Source: JACKHO01 sp041398745
Lineage (GTDB): Bacteria; Planctomycetota; Planctomycetia; Planctomycetales; Planctomycetaceae
Assembly: GCA_041398745.1 (NCBI GenBank)
Contig: JAWKUB010000004.1
Span: 806,001 to 870,000, forward strand
DNA: 64,000 nt
Direction of reading: 5' to 3'
Below, one piece after another: positions 37,801-46,300 of the stretch. A model generated the notes under the pieces. That model was not told the DNA's origin. It searched no databases and saw only the letters and a program-made list of their open reading frames with translations. Each line of letters starts with the position of its first letter. Position 1 is the first letter of the stretch. Both the position numbers and the translations under genes were made by a program.

Positions 37801-38864
37801 TCGAGGACGCCACTGTTGGCGAAGAAGCCAAGAAGCTGTTCGACGACGCCTACGCCCTGCTCGACCGCGTGATTGTGGAAAAGCTGCTCACGGCGAAAGC
37901 GGTTTACGGATTCTGGCCCGCTCACAGTCAAGGCGATGATATTGTGCTCGCCGTTGAAGGTGAGTCAGCCGGCGCAGAAGGTGATTTGGAAACGCAGTTC
38001 CGCGACTTCCTGAAGACGAAGAAGCAGTCGCTCAACCGCGACCGGCAACTGGTGTTCAACGCCATGCTTCAACTGAACGGGGCATTTACCATTAACGAAG
38101 TGGTCGATGCCGGACGAATTCGAAACGGCAAACCGCGTTTCTCTCCTGCCGACGTACGGCGGACATTGAATCTGCTCGAAGAAGCAAAACTTGTTTCTGT
38201 TGTGGATGAGAAGCACTTTATGCTGACCCCCTGCTCTGCTGTCAGCTCGTCAGAAGTGAAATTCCCCATGCTGCGTCAGCAGTGGGAACGGGTTGGCCAG
38301 AAGGACTTCCGCTCCCTCGCCGATTACATTGCACCACGGTCATCGGGACGACAGGACTACATTGGCGCCTTTGCTGTCACAGCGGGACTGGGATGTGACG
38401 AACTGGCAGCAAAGTTCGACGCTGATCATGACGAGTACAATTCGATTATGATCAAAGCCATTGCCGACAGACTGGCTGAGGCCTTTGCAGAGTATTTGCA
38501 TCATCACGTGCGGACCGAAGTTTGGGGATACGAACAACCCAGCGAGTTCGACAATGAAGGACTCATCGAAGAGAAGTACCGCGGCATTCGTCCGGCGTTT
38601 GGTTATCCGTCCTGCCCCGATCATCAGCCGAAAAAGCAGTTGTGGGAATTGCTCGACGTTTCGAATTCGATTGGAATGGACCTGACTGAAAGCTTCGCCA
38701 TGTGGCCGGCTGCCTCAGTGAGCGGACTCTATTTCGCGCACCCTGAAAGCCGTTACTTCGCCGTTGATTTGGTCACTAAAGACCAGGTCGAAGACTATGC
38801 CAAACGAAGCGGAATTCCTGTCGAACAAGTCGAACGCTGGCTAGCTTCCAACCTGTCGTACTAG
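34896..38864 (+). CDS. metH: Cobalamin-dependent methionine synthase with an inserted winged-helix domain
   Basis: 1322 aa, about 95 longer than E. coli MetH (1227). Modules in order: homocysteine domain with zinc ligands C243, C306, C307 (same spacing as E. coli C247/C310/C311), methyl-folate domain from about 340 (NFMMVGERTNVTGSRKFARL), B12 domain with H764 in GDVHDIGKN, and reactivation domain with RPAFGYPSCPD and ESFAMWPAASVSG. The extra length sits near the start of the reactivation domain: residues about 1022-1135, of which 1040-1112 read as a Fur-type winged helix (DRQLVFNAMLQLNGAFTINE, then VRRTLNLLEEAKLV). Transfers methyl from methyltetrahydrofolate to homocysteine. No B12 or SAM riboswitch seen in the 216 bp upstream. 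Confidence 0.97.
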   Translation: MSVRDQLDEILSQRILLLDGAMGSLIHGFEPTEADYRGERFKDHPIDLKNASDVLCLTRPDIIQSIHKQYLEAGSDIIETNTFNANTVSLEEFGLANEVAEINRRGAELAKELAQQFTEQNPAKPRFVAGSIGPTKVQLSFNADAPGYRPTNFDQMVESYAEQVRGLLDGGVDLLLPETSFDTLNMKSCLFAIQKVFDERQTSVPVMVSCTIFDAGRTLTAQTLEAFLVSVEHFPMFSVGLNCALGPAEIRPFVEVVNERAGCYVSCYPNAGMPDGFGGFKSNPTEFSGILGGFAKDGWVNIVGGCCGTTPDYIRALSQAVEAGKPRKRPSLPALSRYSGGQLVELTEDSNFMMVGERTNVTGSRKFARLIKEKQYEESVAIAVNQVEGGANVIDVNMDEGLLDGPAEMTHFLNLLADEPDASGTPVMVDSSDFKVIEAGLKCLAGKGIVNSISLKEGEEKFLEQARLIRRYGAAVVVMAFDEEGQAVDADNKVAICKRAYKLLTEQVGFPPVDIIFDPNILTVGTGMEEHNDYAVAFFDAVRRIKQECPGAKTSGGVSNVSFSFRGNDVVREAMNACFLYHAINAGLDMGIVNAGQLEVYDEIEPKLRDLIEDVLLNRHPDATERLIEYADEIKARGAGKKESAKDAQEWRQGTVEDRLKHSLLKGISEFIDEDTEEARQKYGRPLNVIQGPLMDGMSVVGDLFGQGKMFLPQVVKSARVMKKAVAYLEPFMEEERLAAGGEATAQPTDRGTVLLATVKGDVHDIGKNIVGVVLRCNNFRVIDLGVMVPAEKILQVAKEEGAQIIGLSGLITPSLEEMTHVAKEMERQGFDVPLLIGGATTSARHTAVKIAPHYSEPVVYVKDASLSVPAVEKLIDTDSKAAYVEQVQAEQQRDRDNFTGRQARPLVPYAQALEQRFQTDWSTVDIPTPSFVGTKTIKDMDLSVLRKYIDWSPFFMTWELKGKYPRIFEDATVGEEAKKLFDDAYALLDRVIVEKLLTAKAVYGFWPAHSQGDDIVLAVEGESAGAEGDLETQFRDFLKTKKQSLNRDRQLVFNAMLQLNGAFTINEVVDAGRIRNGKPRFSPADVRRTLNLLEEAKLVSVVDEKHFMLTPCSAVSSSEVKFPMLRQQWERVGQKDFRSLADYIAPRSSGRQDYIGAFAVTAGLGCDELAAKFDADHDEYNSIMIKAIADRLAEAFAEYLHHHVRTEVWGYEQPSEFDNEGLIEEKYRGIRPAFGYPSCPDHQPKKQLWELLDVSNSIGMDLTESFAMWPAASVSGLYFAHPESRYFAVDLVTKDQVEDYAKRSGIPVEQVERWLASNLSY

Positions 38865-38885
38865 CGCGATTACAACAACTGGTGG

Positions 38886-38905
38886 CACGGACATTCCTGT
38901 CCGTG
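38886..38905. repeat. Palindromic repeat copy 2
   Basis: CACGGACA-TTCC-TGTCCGTG, 21 bp past the metH stop, between convergent genes. Compared with copy 1 (CACAGACA/TGTCTGTG) one A-T pair is changed to G-C on both arms, keeping the stem. Followed by TCTTT, a weak T-run, so it may end metH. Confidence 0.7.
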
Positions 38906-38937
38906 TCTTTCGGGATTTTCCTGCGCCCTTTTTAGAA

Positions 38938-40494
38938 TTATGTGGATTCGGCCGCGGTAATCGCATCGAATATTCCTGGCCACGTGTGTGTTGTGGCAAC
39001 GGCATGTACGGGGATGCCCGCGTCCAGTGCTGCCTGTTCTGTAACCGGACTAATGACCGCAATGCGCGTGGACTTCCCCAGACACTCGCGTGCCGATGGG
39101 CTGAGTAGTGTCGCAAAGTTCTTCGCAATTGACGGACTGCTCAATCCAATCCAATTCAGTTCACCCCGCTCAATGAGCTGAAGGACATCGGTGGACAGAG
39201 CTTCGATGTCGACGTGTTCATAAACTACGGCTTCTTCGTAATGGGCGCCGGCCTCGATGAGTACGGTGGGCAGAACATCTCGTCCGCGATTTGCTCTCAC
39301 CCACAGCACATGTTCGCCCTTCACATACGGAACCAGCGACTCAGCCAACGCTTCTGCACGATAGGTTTCTGGGACCAGGTCGGCATGGATGCGATATTCG
39401 GCCAACCGCTGCGCCGTCGCTTCACCAATACACGCGAAGCGAGCGTTTGCCAGCATGCGCGAATCGAAGCCACGATGCCACAACCGGTCAAAGAACCCCT
39501 GTACTCCATTCACGCTGGTAAAGACAATCCAACCGAATTCGCCAATGCGGTCAATCATTGTGTCGACCAGACCCCAATCTTGGATTGGTCGGGTCTCGAT
39601 AATGGGCATGAGTACGGGATCGGCTCCGAGCTCAATGGCATCTTGAATTGCCTTGTCGCACTGGTCTGGCGGTCGCGTAATTCCAATGCGGCGACCAAAC
39701 AGCGGTTTGCATTCGAACCAGTTAATGGTGTCTCGCTGCAGGACGCAGTCACCGACAATAATGAGGGAAGGAGGACGTAATCCAGCTTCGGATACCTTGG
39801 TTTCAATGTCCAGCAACGTGCCTGTGACGACGCGTTGCCGGGGCTGTGCGCCACGGCAAATGACGGCGACGGGTGTGCTGGCTGGCTTGCCGCACGCAAC
39901 CAGTGCTTCGACAATTCTCGGGAGTCGATGCATACCCATGTAGAACACGAGTGTTCCGGGAAACTTGGCCAGTTCATGATAGTCGAGTGCGGACTCAGCC
40001 TTGTCGGGATCTTCGTGACCCGTGACAAACGCCACGGCTGATGCATGGTTTCTGTGCGTCAATGAAATACCGGCATAGGCCGACGCTGCGGTCGCTGCGG
40101 TAATTCCCGGTACGACTTCATAGGGGATGCCCGCAGACGCCAATGCGGCGGCTTCTTCGCTTCCTCGACCGAAAATGAATGGGTCTCCCCCTTTGAGACG
40201 CACTACACAGTTGCCGGCCAGAGCTTCAGCCACGAGTCGCTGATTGATTTCTTCCTGGTCCAGTCTGCGTCCCTGTGGGCCTTCCATCCGGCAAGTCCGC
40301 TCGGCCGCGACATGTGCATGTCGCAGATGCAGTGGGTTCACCAGTCCGTCATAAAGAACGACGTCCGCCTTTTTAAGGCACTCCTGTCCTTTAAGCGTCA
40401 TGAGTCCAGGATCGCCCGGCCCGGCACCAACCAGGTACACCTTTCCTGGCTTGGCTGGTTGTTCTTCTGTCGCGCTGACGTCGTTGTCACTCAT
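38938..40494 (-). CDS. cobA-hemD: Uroporphyrinogen-III methyltransferase / uroporphyrinogen-III synthase fusion
   Basis: 518 aa. Residues about 18-255 are SUMT (CobA): VYLVGAGPGDPGLMTLKG, DVVLYDGLV, VVRLKGGDPFIFGRG, VVPGITAATAASAYAGI, VFYMGMH. Residues about 265-515 are HemD-like: GRRIGITRPPDQCDKAI, IVFTSVNGVQGFFDRL, ACIGEATAQRL, IGLSSPSIAKNF. One protein thus closes the tetrapyrrole ring and adds the two methyl groups giving precorrin-2, towards B12 or sirohaem. Converges on B12-dependent metH. Confidence 0.96.
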   Translation of the reverse strand: MSDNDVSATEEQPAKPGKVYLVGAGPGDPGLMTLKGQECLKKADVVLYDGLVNPLHLRHAHVAAERTCRMEGPQGRRLDQEEINQRLVAEALAGNCVVRLKGGDPFIFGRGSEEAAALASAGIPYEVVPGITAATAASAYAGISLTHRNHASAVAFVTGHEDPDKAESALDYHELAKFPGTLVFYMGMHRLPRIVEALVACGKPASTPVAVICRGAQPRQRVVTGTLLDIETKVSEAGLRPPSLIIVGDCVLQRDTINWFECKPLFGRRIGITRPPDQCDKAIQDAIELGADPVLMPIIETRPIQDWGLVDTMIDRIGEFGWIVFTSVNGVQGFFDRLWHRGFDSRMLANARFACIGEATAQRLAEYRIHADLVPETYRAEALAESLVPYVKGEHVLWVRANRGRDVLPTVLIEAGAHYEEAVVYEHVDIEALSTDVLQLIERGELNWIGLSSPSIAKNFATLLSPSARECLGKSTRIAVISPVTEQAALDAGIPVHAVATTHTWPGIFDAITAAEST

Positions 40495-40562
40495 GCTGGG
40501 GGAAAACCGTGTTGCAGTACTATTCTTGATTGATGAAGGAGGTTACTTCTGAATCGGGTGGA

Positions 40563-40580
40563 ACAGACATTCCTGTCTGT
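40563..40580. repeat. Palindromic repeat copy 3
   Basis: ACAGACA-TTCC-TGTCTGT with the same GGTGG lead-in as the other copies (from 40557). It lies between two minus-strand genes in the plus orientation and lacks a T-run on either strand, so here it is a repeat rather than a terminator. Confidence 0.65.
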
Positions 40581-40650
40581 GTTGATTTTCGCCGAAGCGA
40601 CTATCAGCGAATTCTAGATGGGCTGCTTGTGAAGCACCCGGCTATTAAAG

Positions 40651-41505
40651 TCACGACACATTCAGGTCATAGAACTCAATTGCCGTGCCGCCGAAAATTC
40701 GCTCACGTTCTGTTTCACTCAGGCTGCCGAGGCACTCTTCCAATGCTCGGAATACCTGCTCGTAGGAACCCGCCAGTTCACAGACCGGCCAGTCGCTGCC
40801 GTACATGAGGCGGTTGGGGCCGAAGGCTTCGAGGGCAATGTCGATATATGGCTGCAAGTCAGCAGCAGTCCAGTCTTCCCAGTCGGCCTCGGTAATCATA
40901 CCGGATAGCTTGCAGTAGATGTTTGGACATTCCGCTGCCGCGCGGAGGTGTGGTGCCCAGTTGTCGATATTTCCGAGCTTAATTTCAGGCTTGCTGATGT
41001 GGTCAATGACCATGGGCAGGTCGGGGAACTGGCGTCCCAACGGTGCGGCATGATGCAAATGTTTGACGTAGAACAGCAAATCGAACGGCACGTTGTGCTT
41101 CTGGAGTACGGCAAGTCCATTCAACACGTCAGGCCGGATGATGAAGTTGTCGTCTGGTTCGTCTTGCGTGATGTGCCGGATGCCGACAAACCTTTCCTGT
41201 GAGATGAATTCTTCGAGTTGCTGTTCGCAGTCGGGGCTCGCCAAATCGACCCAGCCCACGACCCCTGCAATCCAGTCGTGCTCCTCGGCAAAGGCAAGCG
41301 CCCAGCGGTTTTCCTCGACATTGTGCTGAGTTTGCACAAACACCGTTTTGTCGACACCCACGGCATCGAGATGCGGTTTGAGGTCGGGCGGGAGAAAGTT
41401 CCGGCAAATCTTCGTCTTGTCAGGTGCGTGGAGCCACGCCGTGTCGAAGCGTCCCAGTTCCCAGAAGTGCTGGTGAGCGTCGATAACGAGTGGTTTCTGA
41501 GACAT
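40651..41505 (-). CDS. Amidohydrolase 2 family protein (lactonase-like)
   Basis: 284 aa from the ATG at 41505; the frame is open 147 bp further up but would enter the ABC permease gene. Metal-dependent TIM-barrel pattern: VIDAHQHFWELGRFDTAW (first His pair), VGVVGWVDL-like strand, GIRHITQDEPDD, VIDHISKPE, and YGSDWPV (catalytic Asp). Closest in pattern to L-fuconolactone/L-rhamnono-lactone hydrolases. Starts 38 bp after the permease gene and may be in the same transcript, though a functional link is not obvious. Confidence 0.85.
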   Translation of the reverse strand: MSQKPLVIDAHQHFWELGRFDTAWLHAPDKTKICRNFLPPDLKPHLDAVGVDKTVFVQTQHNVEENRWALAFAEEHDWIAGVVGWVDLASPDCEQQLEEFISQERFVGIRHITQDEPDDNFIIRPDVLNGLAVLQKHNVPFDLLFYVKHLHHAAPLGRQFPDLPMVIDHISKPEIKLGNIDNWAPHLRAAAECPNIYCKLSGMITEADWEDWTAADLQPYIDIALEAFGPNRLMYGSDWPVCELAGSYEQVFRALEECLGSLSETERERIFGGTAIEFYDLNVS

Positions 41506-41543
41506 GTTTGTGGGATCCGAATTTCTGCAGGTCAAAAGCGGCG

Positions 41544-43553
41544 TTATGTTGAGCGTGAAGGACGACCGGCCAGTGTCGGCAGTGCATGACGCTTTGATTT
41601 GTACCGAAGCTCCGCTCCCGACTCCTGTCGACCGAGCAAGTAAGGAGCCCATCGCAGGGTGAGTGTTCGCAGTACGATGACAACTCCGAGGTAGAATCCA
41701 AGTGTGAATAGAATCACGAGATAAGGAGTGATCTTCGAATGGCTGATTTCGTACGAAAATCCGCCGAGTTCTCCGCTTTCCATGAGTGCCGGCAGCATGG
41801 CTGGACTGACGAGGAGAGTCGGAAGAACAACTTCTTCGTACTCATGTCCGAGTGCTGACATGGTAATCATCGCCACGACAAATGGCACGACAATCCAGGC
41901 GACCAGAACCGCTAGAGATGTAAAAATCGCCCGCGTTTGTGTGCGGACGAGTAATCCAATTAACAAGCTCAGCCAACTCGCCAGCGGAATAAGAACCAGC
42001 ACACACAGAAATTGCGTCAGGCCGTAGACGAGCCAAATGGCATCGACGTTGGAACGCCCGCCACGGTAGCCATAATTTGTGTGCTCATGCACCCCATGCA
42101 TGGTAACGTACCACATTTGCAATCCGACGACGGTTAAAATGGGAATTGCCACAACGAAGCTGAGTCGTCTTACCCCCGCCAACTTCTGCCAGATGATTTC
42201 CCGGCTCGACAAGGGAGTGGAAAGCAGCACATTGAGTGTTTCGCTGGAGCGTTCACCGGAGATGATCGTCGAAGACTTCACAACAACCAGCAACAGGCCA
42301 AGCGTCCAGGCGATAATGCTGAAAAATAAAAACAAAGGATGCCGCAAGTTGCTGGAGAAGTCACCAATTCCCAACACCACCAGGCCAACCGTGAGAATGG
42401 GAACCTCCATGGCGAGGAAAATTCTCAGTAAATAGCGGAACGTCCCGAGTGACCGCTTGCTCACCTCCCGCCACGCGACTGGGTCGTCCACCGGGAGCGA
42501 CAGGGTGTCGTTCACGAGTACAACCCCTTTGGTGAAGCGGTTGTTCATTGCGTGAAACATTCGGTCGATGAGTCGGAAGAAATCCATGAGGTAATTGCGC
42601 GGCTGCAGAAAGGCACGTCGCACGAGGACCAGCCGTGCCAGCAGCAACAGGAGTCCGGTCAGCATCCAGGCCGGAACTGCCCGAATTGCAATTGCCCAGG
42701 TGGGAGTAGGACTCCACTCATTGAACATTTGCGACATCATTTGTGGCGCGGGGAAGAATGGAATGTGCATGTCATCCGAATTGACATTGAAGGTCTCCCA
42801 CTGTGGTTTCTGTGATAGTGTCGGTGTCTTTGCTCCGGTCCAGCGGTCAAGCTTCTCGATGGATCTAAGGGAGCTTTGATTGATGCGTTGGAGCGTTCTG
42901 TTGATGACATTATGGGCGGTTCGTCTCATGTCTGCACGGGCGGACGAAGGGGACAATTGAATGAGTATTGGCCCAAAAAACAGCAAAGCCCCCAGAATGT
43001 AGGTGGCGATGAACGAGGCCACGGTGGTCCGAAAGAAGGCCGAGCAGAAGACACCCAGTGCGCTCAGCTGGAATACCATGGTCAACAGAATGAAAATCGA
43101 TAGCCAAATGTCCTGCTGTTGAACTCCCCCGAGCGCGTAGCAAAACCCAATCAAAGGGAATGACAGCAACAGGAACGTCACCATGCTGAAGACACGGCCA
43201 AGGTATTTCTCCAGCAAAATCGTTCCTGGTCCGAGTCGAGTCAGTAGCAGCAAGCCGAACGTGTTCGATTCCTTCTCACCAGAAATTGCGCCGCAGGAAA
43301 GTGCGGGCACGAACAGAACGATCCCCGCAATTTGCAGTGCGACGAGGATTTGCAACATGCTGCGTCCCTGCCCGAGCATGTCGAGGGGATCGTTGATGTT
43401 CTGGAAGACCTCTCCCCAGAAAATCAGCACGGCGAAGCCGCATAGCAGGACCGCGTAGACAGTTCGTATGACATATGTTCTGCGGCGCGCAGCCTGTTCG
43501 GTAAGCTCCTTGGCCAACAGCGGCAGTCCAAACAGCGACCAGAACGCCCTCAT
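41544..43553 (-). CDS. ABC transporter permease, duplicated ABC-2 module
   Basis: 669 aa, about 12 membrane segments in two similar halves. Each half has the ABC-2 landmark: CGAISGEKESNTFGLLLLTRL near residue 107 and STIISGERSSETLNVLLSTPL near residue 422. A long soluble region separates them (about 220-300). Its start overlaps the ATPase stop (ATGA), so the two form one exporter. Cargo unknown; planctomycete ABC-2 pairs of this shape are common. Confidence 0.9.
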   Translation of the reverse strand: MRAFWSLFGLPLLAKELTEQAARRRTYVIRTVYAVLLCGFAVLIFWGEVFQNINDPLDMLGQGRSMLQILVALQIAGIVLFVPALSCGAISGEKESNTFGLLLLTRLGPGTILLEKYLGRVFSMVTFLLLSFPLIGFCYALGGVQQQDIWLSIFILLTMVFQLSALGVFCSAFFRTTVASFIATYILGALLFFGPILIQLSPSSARADMRRTAHNVINRTLQRINQSSLRSIEKLDRWTGAKTPTLSQKPQWETFNVNSDDMHIPFFPAPQMMSQMFNEWSPTPTWAIAIRAVPAWMLTGLLLLLARLVLVRRAFLQPRNYLMDFFRLIDRMFHAMNNRFTKGVVLVNDTLSLPVDDPVAWREVSKRSLGTFRYLLRIFLAMEVPILTVGLVVLGIGDFSSNLRHPLFLFFSIIAWTLGLLLVVVKSSTIISGERSSETLNVLLSTPLSSREIIWQKLAGVRRLSFVVAIPILTVVGLQMWYVTMHGVHEHTNYGYRGGRSNVDAIWLVYGLTQFLCVLVLIPLASWLSLLIGLLVRTQTRAIFTSLAVLVAWIVVPFVVAMITMSALGHEYEEVVLPTLLVSPAMLPALMESGELGGFSYEISHSKITPYLVILFTLGFYLGVVIVLRTLTLRWAPYLLGRQESGAELRYKSKRHALPTLAGRPSRST

Positions 43554-44503
43554 GCAGTCACTCCTTCGGTGAGCTTCATGAAGGCCGTTTCCATGTCCAT
43601 GGCTTCAGGCTGATACATTCGAATGCGACCACCCAGCCGGACAATTTCGCTGTGTAAATCTTCCACTGCGAGTTCGTCCTCGCGCAACTTGATGACGAGA
43701 CGATCGGTCTGCTCTTCGACGTCATCGACACCTCTGACGCTTTTCAACTGGCTGACGAGTTCCGGCATGCGCTTCGCCAACTGCACGTGGACCACCCGTT
43801 TCAGCGACAACTGGCGAAAAATATCACTCAGTGAACCTTCTGCCACGAGTTTGCCCGCCTCGATAATTCCAATGCGTGTGCACAGCTGCGCCAGTTCATG
43901 CAGAATGTGACTGGAAATAAGGATGGTCTTCCCCATTTCCTGCAGGGCTTTGAGCAATTCGCGCACTTCAATTCGGGCACGAGGATCGAGCCCCGAGGCA
44001 GGTTCATCGAGCAGCAGCAGGTCAGGGTCATGCAATAGCACGCGGGCGAGTGACAGTCGTTGCTTCATGCCTCGTGAAAGCGATTCCACTGGCGAGTCGA
44101 TTTTCAGTGTGAGGTCTGTGAGCTGCAGGACGTCGTCAACAATACCAGCCCGCTGCTGCGGAGCAATGCGGTAGGCGGCGGCGAAGAAATGCAAGTACTC
44201 GCGGGCGGTGAGGTCGTCGTAAACGCCAAAGAAGTCGGGGACGTAGCCAATCATTTCGCGCACGGCGTCGGGGTCATCTCGAACTTCAACGCCGTTGATG
44301 TGCGCCTTTCCCTGAAACTGCGTTTGCAGGGTCGCGAGAACTCGAATGGTGGATGACTTGCCCGCACCGTTGGGACCAATAAAGCCAAACACTTCGCCAC
44401 GCGGGATGACAAACGAAACATTGTCGACCGCTTGGAGCGATCCGTAACGAATCGACAAACTCTCGACCGAAACCACCGGCGGTGCAGCTTGCTTTTCCGT
44501 CAT
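43550..44503 (-). CDS. ABC transporter ATP-binding protein
   Basis: 317 aa from the ATG at 44503. Walker A GPNGAGKSS, Q-loop region TLQTQF, signature LSRGMKQRLSLARVLL, Walker B DLLLLDEPASGLDPRAR, switch ISSHILHELAQL. The C-terminal 100 residues (VVHVQLAKRMPELVSQL...) are the extra domain common in ABC-2 exporter ATPases. First gene of a unit continuing into the permease and perhaps the amidohydrolase. Confidence 0.95.
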   Translation of the reverse strand: MTEKQAAPPVVSVESLSIRYGSLQAVDNVSFVIPRGEVFGFIGPNGAGKSSTIRVLATLQTQFQGKAHINGVEVRDDPDAVREMIGYVPDFFGVYDDLTAREYLHFFAAAYRIAPQQRAGIVDDVLQLTDLTLKIDSPVESLSRGMKQRLSLARVLLHDPDLLLLDEPASGLDPRARIEVRELLKALQEMGKTILISSHILHELAQLCTRIGIIEAGKLVAEGSLSDIFRQLSLKRVVHVQLAKRMPELVSQLKSVRGVDDVEEQTDRLVIKLREDELAVEDLHSEIVRLGGRIRMYQPEAMDMETAFMKLTEGVTA

Positions 44504-44526
44504 GTGGTTTCCTGGTCGCAACGGGT

Positions 44527-44581
44527 CAAAAAACAAATGGGAAGTTGGCCGTGCCGTGGAGACAGCATAACCAACTTCCCA
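44527..44581 (-). terminator. Rho-independent terminator for gnd
   Basis: Perfect 11-bp stem TGGGAAGTTGG (44538-44548) / CCAACTTCCCA (44571-44581), followed on the minus strand by TTTGTTTTTTG (44537-44527). It lies 57 bp past the gnd stop and just upstream of the ABC ATPase start, so it separates the two units. Confidence 0.82.
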
Positions 44582-44638
44582 AATTGTTTACAGAATATGG
44601 AGCGTGTCACAGATGCAGCACGCAAATCGTCGGGTAAC

Positions 44639-46102
44639 CTAGATGTTCCGTTCGCGAATCCAGTCGGTGTGGAATGTTTCGCCGCGTGGCTTGTCAGTAC
44701 GCTCGTAGGTGTGGGCACCGAAGTAGTCGCGTTGAGCCTGTAGCAGGTTCGCAGGCAGACGACCACGGCGATAACCATCGTAGTAGGTCAGAGCGGCGCT
44801 GAAGCCGGGTACTGGGAGGCCGAGGTTCACGGCGGTTGAAACGACGCGACGCCACGAAGCTTGAGCTTTATCGATGGCGGCCTTGAAGAAGTCGTCCAGC
44901 AACAGGTTCTCCAGGTTTGGGTTCTTGTCGAACGCGGCTTTGATGTCGCCGAGGAAGCGGCTACGGATGATGCATCCACCGCGCCACAACAGGGCGATGT
45001 TGCCGTTGTTCAGCTTCCAGCCAAACTCTTCGGCGGCTGCATCCAACTGGACATAGCCTTGAGCGTAGCTGACGAGCTTTGAAGCGTAGAGAGCCTGACG
45101 AACGTCGTTGATGAATTCCTGACGATCACCTTCGTAACCCCCTTCTGGTCCACTCAGGACTTCTGAGGCACGGACACGGGCGTCCTTCTGGCCTGACAGG
45201 CAGCGGGCATACACGGCTTCGGTAATGAGTGTGGTGGGCACGCCCAAATCGAGAGCGTGCTGGCTCATCCATTTGCCCGTACCCTTTTGCTTTGCCGTGT
45301 CGAGGATCATGTCGACGAGGTCGTTGCCGGTTTCCTTGTCTTTGACGGTGAAAATGTCACGGGTGATTTCGATGAGGTAACTCTCGAGTTCCTCTTCGTT
45401 CCACTCTTTGAAGACCTCAAACAACTCCTGATTCGTCAGACCGACAGCGTGCTTCAGAATATAATAGGCCTCGCAGATGAGCTGCATGTCGCCGTACTCG
45501 ATGCCGTTGTGCACCATTTTGACGTAGTGGCCGGCACCATCTTCGCCGACCCAGTCGCAACAGGGAATGTCATCATTCTCGCCGACCTTGGCCGAAATGG
45601 ATTGCAGGATATCCTTCACGTGCGGCCAGGCGTCGAGGTGACCGCCGGGCATAATCGAAGGGCCTTTGAGAGCTCCTTCTTCCCCGCCGGAAACGCCTGT
45701 TCCAATGAACTGCAGGCCAGCTTCGCGTAGTTCCTTCGAGCGACGGTTGGTGTCGACAAAATCGCTGTTGCCGCCATCAATGATGATGTCGCCAGGCTCC
45801 AGCAATGGCTTGAGCTGCTCGATGACTGCATCCACAGGAGCGCCGGCCTTCACCATAATCATCGCGCGGCGTGGACGTTTGAGGGACTTCACGAAATCTT
45901 CGATCGAATGGTAGCCGTGGACGCGGTCTTTGGTGCCTTCCCAAACCTTGTCGGCTGGTTCGTCAGCCAGGCCACCGACAAAATCATCTGTTGTGCTGGT
46001 GGTACGGTTGTAGACCCCAACAGAGAATCCGTGATTCGCCATGTTGAGAACCAGGTTCTGCCCCATGACAGCCAGGCCAATCAGTCCAATGTCGTTTTGC
46101 AT
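44639..46102 (-). CDS. gnd: 6-phosphogluconate dehydrogenase, decarboxylating
   Basis: 487 aa. Oxidises 6-phosphogluconate to ribulose-5-phosphate with CO2 and NAD(P)H. Motifs: DIGLIGLAVMGQNLVLNMA, YNRTTS (NADP-binding region), GDIIIDGGNSDF, GTGVSGGEEGALKGPSIMPGG, KMVHNGIEYGDMQLI, and the C-terminal YERTDKPRGETFHTDW. Full length. Separate unit: terminator at 44527-44581, and 198 bp to the ExbD gene upstream. Confidence 0.98.
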   Translation of the reverse strand: MQNDIGLIGLAVMGQNLVLNMANHGFSVGVYNRTTSTTDDFVGGLADEPADKVWEGTKDRVHGYHSIEDFVKSLKRPRRAMIMVKAGAPVDAVIEQLKPLLEPGDIIIDGGNSDFVDTNRRSKELREAGLQFIGTGVSGGEEGALKGPSIMPGGHLDAWPHVKDILQSISAKVGENDDIPCCDWVGEDGAGHYVKMVHNGIEYGDMQLICEAYYILKHAVGLTNQELFEVFKEWNEEELESYLIEITRDIFTVKDKETGNDLVDMILDTAKQKGTGKWMSQHALDLGVPTTLITEAVYARCLSGQKDARVRASEVLSGPEGGYEGDRQEFINDVRQALYASKLVSYAQGYVQLDAAAEEFGWKLNNGNIALLWRGGCIIRSRFLGDIKAAFDKNPNLENLLLDDFFKAAIDKAQASWRRVVSTAVNLGLPVPGFSAALTYYDGYRRGRLPANLLQAQRDYFGAHTYERTDKPRGETFHTDWIRERNI

Positions 46103-46300
46103 TTTCAGTAAGTTGGTAAAGAGTGTTTGTCCGCCGAATGCTTCGGACGGGAAGGCGAAATATGCTCACGGAGCGATACTTTGGGCGCAGCGCCGCACCG
46201 ACAGACGTACTCTATCTGCAATTCGCCCAATGTTCGAGGGACGCGTAGCTTGCGCGCGGCAAATTCCCACCAATGAAGCGCTGCTCAGGTAATTTGGGAA

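Noticed and set aside
40530..40808. Small plus-strand frame starting in repeat copy 3
   Set aside because: Its start is the repeat itself and the rest is antisense to the amidohydrolase gene.
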